A stretch of 38,380 nucleotides of DNA from Azohydromonas aeria (lineage in GTDB: Bacteria; Pseudomonadota; Gammaproteobacteria; Burkholderiales; Burkholderiaceae_C): the NCBI RefSeq assembly GCF_009760915.1, contig NZ_VIDQ01000072.1, forward strand, positions 1 through 38,380, read 5' to 3'. Positions 1 to 13,213 of this stretch are shown here, piece by piece. The notes below the pieces were generated by a model that made no database searches, had not been told where the DNA came from, and saw nothing but the letters and a program-made list of their open reading frames with translations. Position 1 is the stretch's first letter. Each line of letters begins with the position of its first letter. The translations under genes were made by a program, and so were the position numbers.

Positions 1-2477
<2,477 letters not shown>

Positions 2478-2739
2478 GGCAAATACAGGGCGACGAGTCG
2501 CTCTTCGCGTGCAAAAGACAGGCGCGGCCACAGAGGGACAGCATTGTCTTGTCCGCAGGCACTGGACCTTAAGGTAGTGGGCACGAGTTGACTGGGTTGC
2601 TGCGGGTTCGGCAGCACGTCACGAAGTCCCGGAACGTCCACTTGCTGCGCCAGAAGCGGCCTCGGTCCCCAAGTGTTTCATCGCTACATCACCGTGCAAC
2701 AACTCGACGAGAGCATGGGCGCTGGGAGGAAAAAGAACA

Positions 2740-2964
2740 ATGGCAGAGAAGGATGAATCGTTGTTGGAGGTGGCACGGCGCCGCGTGACGGAAGCGGAGG
2801 CGCGCGTGAAAGATCAGGCGGCCCGGTTAGCGGATGCCATCCGCTGGGGACAGGACGCGGCGCAGGCGAAGGCAGTGCTCGATGTCTTCGAAGGAACGCT
2901 TCGTTTCCTTCAAGAAGATTTGGCCCGTTTAGAGGCCGAAGAAGCAACGCGACGCCAGCCGTAG
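2740..2964 (+). CDS. small coiled-coil hypothetical protein
   Basis: A 74-residue, strongly charged and largely helical protein. The start is supported by a GGGAGGA ribosome site at 2724-2730, ten bases before the ATG. The residue pattern (LLEVARRRVTEAEARVKDQ, then a run ending in LRFLQEDLARLEAEE) is the heptad-like pattern of a short family common in Rhizobiales and other Proteobacteria, usually annotated hypothetical. No catalytic motif, signal peptide or membrane segment is visible. It stands alone on the plus strand, divergent from the kinase at 1-2477 and facing the kinase remnant and receiver to its right. Its function is unknown; a structural or adaptor role would be a guess. Confidence 0.75.
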   Translation: MAEKDESLLEVARRRVTEAEARVKDQAARLADAIRWGQDAAQAKAVLDVFEGTLRFLQEDLARLEAEEATRRQP

Positions 2965-2989
2965 CGCACGGCGTCGCCCAGTCCAAATC

Positions 2990-3190
2990 GTATGCGCCGG
3001 CGATGCGGGCTCGCCGGGCATGTGTAGGTGCGCGCCCTGATCCTGTGCCAGCGGCTCCAACAGCAGCAAATTCCGCCACCAGCGCGCGCAAATCAACTGC
3101 TTGATTGCGCGAGACCATGCGCCAAGCCTCAGTGCGGGGGACGTCCGGTGCTTCTTCGAGGAGCGAGCGAAGCTATGGCAATCGCTGGCT
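2990..3190 (-). pseudogene. decayed histidine kinase fragment (HisKA to HATPase junction)
   Basis: On the minus strand this stretch reads LRSLLEEAPDVPRTEAW and then NQAVDLRALVAEF. After a frame change it reads LLLLEPLAQDQGAHLHMP. The intact kinase at 1-2477 has LRSLIEEALDLSRIEAG, MEAVDLCALVQEL and LLLLEPLAQEQGVRLLMP at the same positions. The nucleotide match to about 110-275 of this window is visible by eye. No start codon, H box or complete ATP-binding domain survives, and the frame is broken, so this is a relic of a paralogous kinase. It lies immediately downstream of the receiver at 3233-3622 and may be what is left of that receiver's partner. Confidence 0.8.
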
Positions 3191-3232
3191 TAGCTCGTGC
3201 TCCAAGTTTCTGTGGAAGATTTGACCGCATGC

Positions 3233-3622
3233 TCAATGCCGCGCCAACTGCCCGTCGAGATCTTGCAGGAACTCGTGAATGTCAATGGGTTTAGTCCAAT
3301 AGTCTTCGAAGCCAGCCATGCGCGCACGCTCGACGATATCGGGCATGGCATTGGCAGATAGCGCAACGCAGCGCAGGGACCGCGTCTTCGGATCCTGCTG
3401 TAGCGCCTGTAGCACTTCGAGGCCGCTGATGTCGGGCAGGTTCATGTCGATCAGCACCAGGTCTGGTATCAGCCGCACCGCACGCGCCACGCCGCTTTTG
3501 CCGTTCTCAGCTACATGCAGCTCGCATCGGGGGCGATGCGCTGCCAACAGGTGCTGCATCAACAGCGCATTAACGGGGTCGTCCTCGATATAGAGAATGA
3601 CGGTCTCCTGGGTAGGCGGCAT
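3233..3622 (-). CDS. stand-alone receiver (CheY-like response regulator)
   Basis: A 129-residue protein made of one receiver domain. It has the acidic pair in YIEDD (residues 13-15), the phospho-acceptor Asp59 in LIDMNLPD, the ALSAN switch residue near 89 and the conserved lysine in WTKPI near 112. All catalytic positions are intact. There is no output domain, so it would work as a phosphorelay intermediate or through protein contacts. The sequence type (ILYIEDDPVNALLMQ) is that of receivers normally found at the C-terminus of hybrid kinases, or encoded next to them. It is followed by the broken kinase fragment at about 2990-3190, so its original partner may be lost. The ATG at 3622 has no clear ribosome site. 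Confidence 0.9.
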   Translation of the reverse strand: MPPTQETVILYIEDDPVNALLMQHLLAAHRPRCELHVAENGKSGVARAVRLIPDLVLIDMNLPDISGLEVLQALQQDPKTRSLRCVALSANAMPDIVERARMAGFEDYWTKPIDIHEFLQDLDGQLARH

Positions 3623-4289
3623 GGCTCTGGCTTTTGCTTCCCGAAAGGATCAGTTACGGCAATGCGGCGGTGGCGGCGGTCGGGCGTCGTACTCGTTGCA
3701 GGGGCTCGCGGGCGGTGCGCACCGGCTGTCGCCTCCATGGCGCTGCTGCTGTTGCAGCCACCAAATCATGACGGCTCGGTGCTTCCTGCTCGGCGAGCCG
3801 CACGAGTCATGCGGTCAGTGTTTCATAACGAATGGCTAGATACGCCTTGCCCTGCACCACCCGAGGTGTTCCTTTGTCACGGATGCAGGGTGCAAGTTGA
3901 TTTTTCTCAAGCCGGGATGCCCAGCGAAGTCGTTGAAGTCAGCTGTGGCAGCTACGGTGAAAGTACCTGCTGCGACAGCACCAGGGTTTCGGCGAATTCT
4001 CCCGACGCGTGGTGCGTTGGCTGCCCCGCTAGGATCGCTTTTCCACATGACTAGCGGCTACTGTCAGGTGCTTCATGCTCGGCGCGATCGCGGCAGCGCA
4101 TCTGCTGAGCATTTTGTCTGGCGCCGCCCGCGTGTTCTGACCGTCCAGCGCCGCGGTGACTTCCCCGAATGCAGCTTGAGCTTGCTCCATGAACACCGCC
4201 AGCCTACGTCTTTCGCCGCCGCGGGTTCGGGCATTACCTCAGATCCGTATGAGCGGCATTGCCGCCATGGCGGCCAAGCCCGGTAGCTG
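3623..4289. other. stretch without a recognisable gene
   Basis: Short open frames exist on both strands, but none has a ribosome site, a family motif or consistent codon use. The interval separates the receiver gene from a transposase relic, and its many broken frames suggest degraded sequence. Nothing in it can be named. Confidence 0.5.
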
Positions 4290-4565
4290 AGGCCGTCTCT
4301 AGCGGCGTCGATATGTCTGGCCAAGATCTCGTGTTCGTCGACATGCTCATCGGCCAGGAAACGGTAGGCCGCCTTGGCGGTAGCCCAGACCTGGCAGACC
4401 ATCGAAAGGCTATGGACCCGGTCCGTCAGAAAACTGGCCCAACGATGTTTGCAGCCGCCGTCCCAGACGCACCTACGTGAAGGCATGCTCGTCGATTTCC
4501 TTGTTGATCCAGCCGGCAGCGCCGCCCTGATCGGTCAAACCTTGTGCGATCTGATGAAAAACCAT
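4290..4565 (-). pseudogene. IS4/Tn5-type transposase N-terminal fragment
   Basis: From the ATG at 4565 the minus strand reads toward WINKEIDEHAFT and then hits a stop. A second frame continues with CQVWATAKAAYRFLADEHVD followed by EHEILARHIDAARDG. This is the signature of the N-terminal DNA-binding domain of Tn5-like (IS4 family) transposases, whose members carry W-x-x-TKAAYRF followed by a V-D-x-x-x-IL motif. The catalytic DDE part is absent, and the frame is broken by at least one stop and one shift. It is therefore a dead transposase scrap among the kinase relics. No terminal inverted repeats were identified. Confidence 0.72.
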
Positions 4566-4669
4566 GGTTGTCTCCAGTGTCCCCGTACTGCAGCGGCTTC
4601 TACATGGCGCCAGTTTCAGCTCGCATGCAAATCAATCGTAAGCGGCTGCTGCGCGGCGTGCCGGGTCAA

Positions 4670-5040
4670 ATGACGTAATGCGGCCCGCTATGTCGGTGCC
4701 GATGATGGCGCTGGCCGCACTGCTCAAGATACCCTGCAGCTCGGCCGTGCGGCGGCACACCTGCAGCTCCAGCTTGGCGTTGCGCTGCTCGATGCGGGCC
4801 TGGGTCTGGCGCTGAGCGCGGATGTCGCGCATCGTCGTGGCCCGCCCTCTACGCCGACACCGTTGCCACTGCGCATGGGCGACACGGAGATCGACAAGTC
4901 CACCGCCTGGCCCTCGTGGTCCAGGCGCACGGACTCGAAGGGCGGCATGCCGTCCCTTCAAACAGGCACTTTGTCTTGTAAGCTGGATGTTGAGCAGAAA
5001 AGAGCGCCAGCGCATCTGGCACCAGGGCTTTGACCAAGCG
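4670..5040 (-). pseudogene. decayed PAS-kinase fragment
   Basis: Two minus-strand frames carry pieces of one PAS-containing kinase. The upstream piece reads PPFESVRLDHEGQAVDLSIS and VSPMRSGNGVGVEGG, the end of a PAS domain. After a frame change near 4850 it continues TMRDIRAQRQTQARIEQRN, a coiled linker, and ILSSAASAIIGTDIAGRITS, the start of the next PAS domain. The intact kinase at 19615-22644 has closely related segments (PPFDTVRLDKHGAAVPVLLS and ILSSAASAIIATDLAAQVTS). The fragment ends at a stop near 4632 soon after the second PAS begins. There is no kinase core. Confidence 0.78.
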
Positions 5041-5243
5041 CGTTTCATGGGCGCAAAGTGCCCTTACTCAGCCGGTTCCGATCAAGCCGAGGCTTGGGAG
5101 AATGGCTGGGCTGAGGGCGTGATGAGGCGCCATGGCGCGCCACACGACAGCGTGCCGCCCGTGATTGGCTGGCGCCGCCTGCTTCAATTGCTGCTCGGAC
5201 GGTAGTGCTTATGACCTGCCTACAGCCACTCGATAGCCAAGCA

Positions 5244-8354
<3,111 letters not shown>

Positions 8355-8435
8355 GGCTGTCGAAGTGGTTTCGCACGCGGAGAAGGCAGCAGTCTGGCTC
8401 GCGGCCAGGGACTGCGAATTTGATCATCCGCGGCC

Positions 8436-8585
8436 GCCAAGGTGTTGCCCTGGCCGGGCAAGCTCTGCGATCCCAGCTCCCCACCCATCATGTCCACCAG
8501 CCGTTGCACGATGGACAGGCCCAGCCCCAGTTTTCCTCAGCAACGCGTGATTGAGGAATCGGCCTGCGCAAAGGTCTCGAAGACA
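8436..8585 (-). pseudogene. decayed HATPase C-terminal fragment of a histidine kinase
   Basis: The minus strand reads VFETFAQADSSITRC, a stop at 8539-8537, then GLGLSIVQRLVDMMGGELGS and QSLPGQGNTLA. These are the F, G1 and G2 boxes of a kinase ATP-binding domain, and they correspond to the end of the intact kinase at 19615-22644 (FEPFAQADSTITR, LGLSIVQRLVDMMDG). The in-frame stop falls where that kinase has RFGGSG. No start or H box is present. The fragment touches the 5' side of the hybrid kinase at 5244-8354. Confidence 0.82.
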
Positions 8586-8691
8586 TGCGCGCACGACACT
8601 CTCGCGACGGCCAGGACGGCCGCGCTGACGTCCCAGCGTTTCTCCGGGGGATCCGCTCCACCGAAGGTGGCGACGTGGAATGTCCTGTCGG

Positions 8692-9801
8692 TCAATCCTG
8701 GCCTGGCGTGCGCGGCAGGCGCACCGAGAACGTCGTGCCAGCCTCTGCGGCCGACTCCAAGGTCACTTCGCCGGCGTGGGCGTAAGCGATCTGCTGGACG
8801 ATGAAAAGTCCCAGCCCGATGTTGCCGCTCGGCACGCCCTGGCGCTGCACCCCACGGCGCAGTGGCTCGAACAAGGCCTCTCGCAACTGTGCGGGAATCG
8901 GCTCGCCCTGGTTGTGCACGGCCAGCGTCACGCTGTCGTCGTCGCCGGCGATGTTGACCTGCACCGGGGCGTCCGCCGCACCGTAGACAAGTGCATTGGT
9001 AACCAGATTCACGAGCAACTGCGAAAGCCGGTCGGCGTCCCAGATGCCGGCCCCATCACCCGATACCTCGAGCACAACCTCGTGGCCCGGGTGGGCGATC
9101 CTGAGCTCCTCGACCGTCTCCTGTGCCACCGCATGCAGGTCGATCGAGGTCCTGGAAATCGGGATGCCGGTGCCCAAGCGCGCCTGTGTGAAGTCCAGCA
9201 AGTCGTGGATCAGCCGCAATGCCCGCTGGCCACTGGTCTTGATGCGGGCAACGCACTGCTGCAGCTCGGGTGGCAGTTGCGGGGAGCGGCCCAGGATCGC
9301 GGCATTGAGCATGATGACGCTCATCGGGTTGCGCAGATCGTGCGACGCGATTCCGACGAACATCTCGGCGAACTGGACCTGCTGGCGCAACAGCTCCTCG
9401 CCCCTGCGCGCCGCCTGCTGCGCCTCGTGAAGCTTGAGCGCAGCCAGGATGCCGGTGGTCAGGCGCTGCGGCGTGAGGCTGCCCTTGGCGACGTAGTCCG
9501 ATGCCCCGGCCTTCATCAGTTCCACGGCCAGGGCCTCATCGCCCTGACCCGTCAGCATGATGACCGGCGTCTCGATCCCAAGCGCACGCAGGCGCTGCAG
9601 TACCGCAAGGCCGTCGAGCCGGGGCAGGTGAAAGTCCAGCAGCACGCAGTCGAAGTGCCCGCCCAACAACATCTCGAGGGCCGACAGCGCATCGCCGGCC
9701 TCGGCAACGGTGGCCTGCAGCTCGCTGGCGCGCAGCATGCGCTGCACGGCCATGCGGTCGATCTCGTCGTCGTCGACGAGCAGGATGTGCACCGGGGTCA
9801 T
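8692..9801 (-). CDS. receiver-histidine kinase fusion (REC-HisKA-HATPase)
   Basis: A 369-residue soluble protein with a receiver domain at the N-terminus (VDDDEID at 9-15, phospho-acceptor Asp56 in LLDFHLPRLDG, lysine in YVAKG near 105). A HisKA follows with His154 in ASHDLRNPMSVI, then a HATPase domain (N box QLLVNLVTNALVYG, G box NIGLGLFIVQQIA). This layout lets an upstream kinase control a second kinase by phosphorylating the receiver. It is the third gene of a tight minus-strand trio, starting 37 bases after the receiver gene at 9839-10258, which itself overlaps the CHASE kinase gene. The pathway is therefore probably CHASE kinase to receiver(s), with this protein relaying or tuning the signal. 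Confidence 0.93.
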   Translation of the reverse strand: MTPVHILLVDDDEIDRMAVQRMLRASELQATVAEAGDALSALEMLLGGHFDCVLLDFHLPRLDGLAVLQRLRALGIETPVIMLTGQGDEALAVELMKAGASDYVAKGSLTPQRLTTGILAALKLHEAQQAARRGEELLRQQVQFAEMFVGIASHDLRNPMSVIMLNAAILGRSPQLPPELQQCVARIKTSGQRALRLIHDLLDFTQARLGTGIPISRTSIDLHAVAQETVEELRIAHPGHEVVLEVSGDGAGIWDADRLSQLLVNLVTNALVYGAADAPVQVNIAGDDDSVTLAVHNQGEPIPAQLREALFEPLRRGVQRQGVPSGNIGLGLFIVQQIAYAHAGEVTLESAAEAGTTFSVRLPRTPGQD

Positions 9802-9838
9802 TGCATCGCCCCGGAGAGCACGGGACAGGACGCCTGCA

Positions 9839-10258
9839 TCACGGCATCTCCACCAGGGTCCAGTATTTCTGGAGCGTCACCATGAGGTCCACGAAGGTGG
9901 AGAACGTGACTGGCTTGAGCAGGTAGCCCGCCACGTTGAGGTTGTAGGCCTCGACCTTGTCCTGGTCCTCGTTGGAGGTGGTCAGCACCACGACCGAGGT
10001 GGCCCGCAGCGCCGGGTCGCTGCGCAGCTCGCGCAGGAACTCGATGCCGTTCATGCGCGGCATGTTGAGGTCCAGCAGCACGAGCAGCCGACCCTGCCCT
10101 ACTTGGCCATCGCGCAGCATCTGCAGCGCCTGCAACCCGTTCTCCGCGGTGAACAACGGGTTGGTGAGGTTGGCCTTCTTGAAGGCCCGCTTGACGTTCA
10201 TCACGTCCACCTCGTCGTCATCGACGAGCAGGATGCTGAGCACACGCGGATCGGTCAT
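9839..10258 (-). CDS. Rcp1-like stand-alone response regulator
   Basis: A 139-residue single receiver of the Rcp1 subfamily, the type that pairs with phytochrome-like and other SHDLKxPL-type kinases. It has acidic residues in LLVDDDEVD (11-18), phospho-acceptor Asp63 in VLLDLNMPRMNG, the VVLTTS switch and the conserved lysine in GYLLKPV. There is no output domain. The ATG at 10258 overlaps the stop of the kinase gene (ATGA), so translation is probably coupled and the two products are likely cognate partners. A longer frame extends upstream but lies inside the kinase gene, and the family start is the ATG given. Confidence 0.95.
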   Translation of the reverse strand: MTDPRVLSILLVDDDEVDVMNVKRAFKKANLTNPLFTAENGLQALQMLRDGQVGQGRLLVLLDLNMPRMNGIEFLRELRSDPALRATSVVVLTTSNEDQDKVEAYNLNVAGYLLKPVTFSTFVDLMVTLQKYWTLVEMP

Positions 10259-12975
10259 GTCTTGCCTTTTGGGGGCTGCTTGGGCCAGGTGAAGAAGAAG
10301 GTGGCACCGTTGCCTTCGCTGGACTCGACCCAGGCCCGGCCGCCCTGGAACTCCACGGTCTTGCGCACGATGGACAGCCCGATGCCCGTGCCTTCGACCT
10401 TGTCGCGTGCCTCCAGGGTCTGGAATATGGCCCAGATGCGGTCGTGATACTGCGGCGCGATGCCCGGGCCGTTGTCGGCCACGCGGAACTCCCAGCACTG
10501 GCCGTCGTCGCGGGCGGCGACCTGGACCGTGCCCTTGTCCCGGGCGGCATGCTTGAGGGCGTTGCCGACCAGGTTCAGCAGCACCTGCTGCAAGGCCGTG
10601 CGGTCGGCCGTCACCACGGGCAGGGGTGCCACGACGTCGATGGCCACACCCGGTGGCGGCGCCAGCAGCTCCACCACCTCGTGCAGCAGGGCAGCGACGT
10701 CCACTTCGACCGGTGCGGCCACCACGCGCCCGGCCCGGCTGTACTGCAGAATGCCGTCGATCAGGGCCTCCATGCGGTGCACCCGCCCTTGCAGCAGCTG
10801 CGTGTACTGGGCGATCTGCTCGCCCTGCTCCCCCAGGTCCTCCTGGATCCACTGCGCCAGGTTGGCAATGCCCCGCAGCGGCGCCTTGAGGTCGTGGCTG
10901 GTGACGTAGGCGAACTGGTCGAGCTCCTTGTTGCTAAGCGCGAGGGCTTGCAGCAGCGACTCCCGCTCCTGCTCGGCCCGTATGCGTTCGGTCTCGTCAC
11001 GCACGACCAGCACGGCCCCTGCGCTGGCGCCATCGTGCCGGCGCAGCGGCGTGGCGCTGCCGGTGAGCGAGCGCCAGCTGCCGTCGTTGCGTTGCACGGC
11101 CCAGCGCGCCTGCAGCACCGCCTCGCCGGCCAGGGCCCGCGGCAGCGGCGCCTGCTGCGGCGGCACGTGCTGGTGCTCCAGCGAGAAGACGTCCAGGCGG
11201 CTGGCGCCCCCGGGCTGCGCCAGCGGCGGCATCGCACCGAGCTGCTGCTGCGCGGCCATGTTGACGATGCGCAGCGCGCCCTGCGCGTCGGCGACGATGA
11301 TGCCCTCGCCGCTCTGCTCGATCACCAGGTCCAGCAGCGCCCGCTGCTCCTCGGCATGGGCGCGCGCCTCGCGCTCGCTCTGCAGCAGTTGCTGGTTCTC
11401 CAGCGCCACGCCGGCCTGGGCGGCGAGGCCTTCGAGCAGCCGCTCGTGCTCGGGCTGGAAGCGTGCCGGCTGCGGATGGCCCATCAGCAGCGCGCCCAGG
11501 ATGCGCCCCTCGCGCGTGCGCACGCAGGCGGCCAGGTAGCTCACCACCGGCGGGTGACCTGCCGGCATGCCACGGTGCGGCGGATTGCGGCCATAGAGGG
11601 GACTGGTGCGCACGTCGTCGAGCCGGACCGTGTGCCCGTCGAAGGTCTGTGCGAACAGCGGCGTGGCCCGCACCGGCGGAAAGCTCCTGAAGGTCTCGAT
11701 GTCAGAGCCCGAAAGGGTGTAGAGGCCGTAGCGCCCGCCGGCATCGGGCTCGTTGTGGAAGTAGGCACCGAACGCCGCGCCGGTCAGCCGCGTGGCCTCG
11801 TCGGTGAGGCGCTGCAGCAGCTTTGACACGTCACGCTCGGAACCCAGCGCCAGCGCGATCTGCGACAGCGACTCGGCCAGCTGGCGCTGCGCCCGTTCGC
11901 CCTCCAGCGCGACGGACCGCTCGCGGGCAATCGCCTCAGTGCGCCGCCGCCCCCTGGCCTGGGAGCGGGTGAGCAGGAACAGCAGCAAGGCAACGCTCCC
12001 ACCCACCAGGGCCGTCACCTGCGGCAGCCAGGCTTCGAGCCGATGTTGCGGCGCTACGGGCACGAACTCCACCGTCCACGGCTGGCCGCCGAACTGGAGC
12101 GTGCGCCTCAGCCCGGAACCGGCGCTGTCGGCTGGGGACAGGCCGTCGTGAAGCAGCGAGGCCGGGTCGGGCGTGGCCGCGGCGTACACGCGCGCCTGCA
12201 CGACGCGGGATGCCGCCGTGAACAGGTCCTGGAAGAAGTCAGGCGCCCGGAACGGGACGTAGACGAAACCCACCAAACGCGCCTGCCGCTCCTGCACCGT
12301 GCGAGGCTCGGGCCCGGGACCATAGAGCGGCGCGTACAGCAGGAAGCCGGGCTTCTTCCGTGGCTCGATCTCCTGGCGCAGCGTCACGCGGCCCGTCATG
12401 GCCACGCTGCCGCTGTCGCGCGCGCGGGCCATCGCCTGCGCACGCCCGGGCTCGGAAAACATGTCGAACCCCAATGCCGCGCGGTTGCGCTCGTCCAGCG
12501 GCTCCAGGTAGACGATGCTGAAGGTCCAGGGCCGCTCTCCGGCAGGCGTGATGCGGAAGTCGGACACGCCTTCGCGGCGCGCCTGCGCCTCGAACTCCGC
12601 CGCCCGCCCCGGCAGGACGCGCGGGCTGTACCCGATGCCCTGGATGCTCGGGTAGCCGCGCCTGATGTGCAGGCGGCTGACGTAGTCATGGAACCTGGCG
12701 CGGTCCAGCGCCGGACCCTGGGTTTCGACGAACGCCCGCGTGGCGTCGAGCAGCGCCACGTGGGCGTCCAGGCGTGAACGCAGGCGGCCCATGTCGGCCT
12801 CGATGACCGCCTCGACCGCAGCGCTGCGCCGCGCTTCGACGGCGCTCTGCGCCATGAACGTGGCCACCAGCGTCAGCACCAGCGCACCGCCCAGCACCGT
12901 CCAGGGCCAGGTTGCCGAACGGACCCACTCACGCAAGGCGCTGCGCACGGGAAAGGCGGGAAGCAGGGCGGACAT
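10255..12975 (-). CDS. CHASE-GAF-PAS membrane histidine kinase
   Basis: A 906-residue protein from the ATG at 12975. The frame is open to 13098, but those added residues are cysteine- and arginine-rich and look non-coding. A membrane helix (about residues 25-45) precedes a periplasmic CHASE domain, recognisable by RRGYPSIQGIGYSPRV and FSIVYLEPLDERNRAALGFD. A second helix follows at about 335-355 (VTALVGGSVALLLFLL), then a GAF domain, a PAS domain and HisKA with His694 in TSHDLKAPLRGI. The HATPase ends in GTGIGLSIVRKTVEFQGG and FFFTWP. CHASE domains bind small extracellular molecules; the ligand is unknown here. The H-box type fits the Rcp1-like receiver encoded by the overlapping next gene. 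The start has no good ribosome site and is uncertain. Confidence 0.93.
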   Translation of the reverse strand: MSALLPAFPVRSALREWVRSATWPWTVLGGALVLTLVATFMAQSAVEARRSAAVEAVIEADMGRLRSRLDAHVALLDATRAFVETQGPALDRARFHDYVSRLHIRRGYPSIQGIGYSPRVLPGRAAEFEAQARREGVSDFRITPAGERPWTFSIVYLEPLDERNRAALGFDMFSEPGRAQAMARARDSGSVAMTGRVTLRQEIEPRKKPGFLLYAPLYGPGPEPRTVQERQARLVGFVYVPFRAPDFFQDLFTAASRVVQARVYAAATPDPASLLHDGLSPADSAGSGLRRTLQFGGQPWTVEFVPVAPQHRLEAWLPQVTALVGGSVALLLFLLTRSQARGRRRTEAIARERSVALEGERAQRQLAESLSQIALALGSERDVSKLLQRLTDEATRLTGAAFGAYFHNEPDAGGRYGLYTLSGSDIETFRSFPPVRATPLFAQTFDGHTVRLDDVRTSPLYGRNPPHRGMPAGHPPVVSYLAACVRTREGRILGALLMGHPQPARFQPEHERLLEGLAAQAGVALENQQLLQSEREARAHAEEQRALLDLVIEQSGEGIIVADAQGALRIVNMAAQQQLGAMPPLAQPGGASRLDVFSLEHQHVPPQQAPLPRALAGEAVLQARWAVQRNDGSWRSLTGSATPLRRHDGASAGAVLVVRDETERIRAEQERESLLQALALSNKELDQFAYVTSHDLKAPLRGIANLAQWIQEDLGEQGEQIAQYTQLLQGRVHRMEALIDGILQYSRAGRVVAAPVEVDVAALLHEVVELLAPPPGVAIDVVAPLPVVTADRTALQQVLLNLVGNALKHAARDKGTVQVAARDDGQCWEFRVADNGPGIAPQYHDRIWAIFQTLEARDKVEGTGIGLSIVRKTVEFQGGRAWVESSEGNGATFFFTWPKQPPKGKT

Positions 12976-13213
12976 GGGAGCGAACAGGCAGCCGCAGCGG
13001 CGGCAGCAGTGGCGATGCCCCGATTCTGAGCGCAGCGCTGGACCCGGGAGCCTGGCAGCCGCCCAGGCAGGCGCATGCCCGAAGCGGAAGCCGAACACAA
13101 CAAGGCGGCGCCATGCTGCCTTGCCACAACCCTTGCTCCCCGCGGCGCTGGTAGCGCCGGCTGCGGACGGATCACGCCGGCATGCCGCCTGGAGCAGCCA
13201 GACGGCTGCCTGC

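Noticed and set aside
9839..10852. 337-residue frame containing the Rcp1-like receiver
   Set aside because: The upstream 198 residues are a shadow of the overlapping CHASE kinase; the receiver begins at the ATG at 10258.
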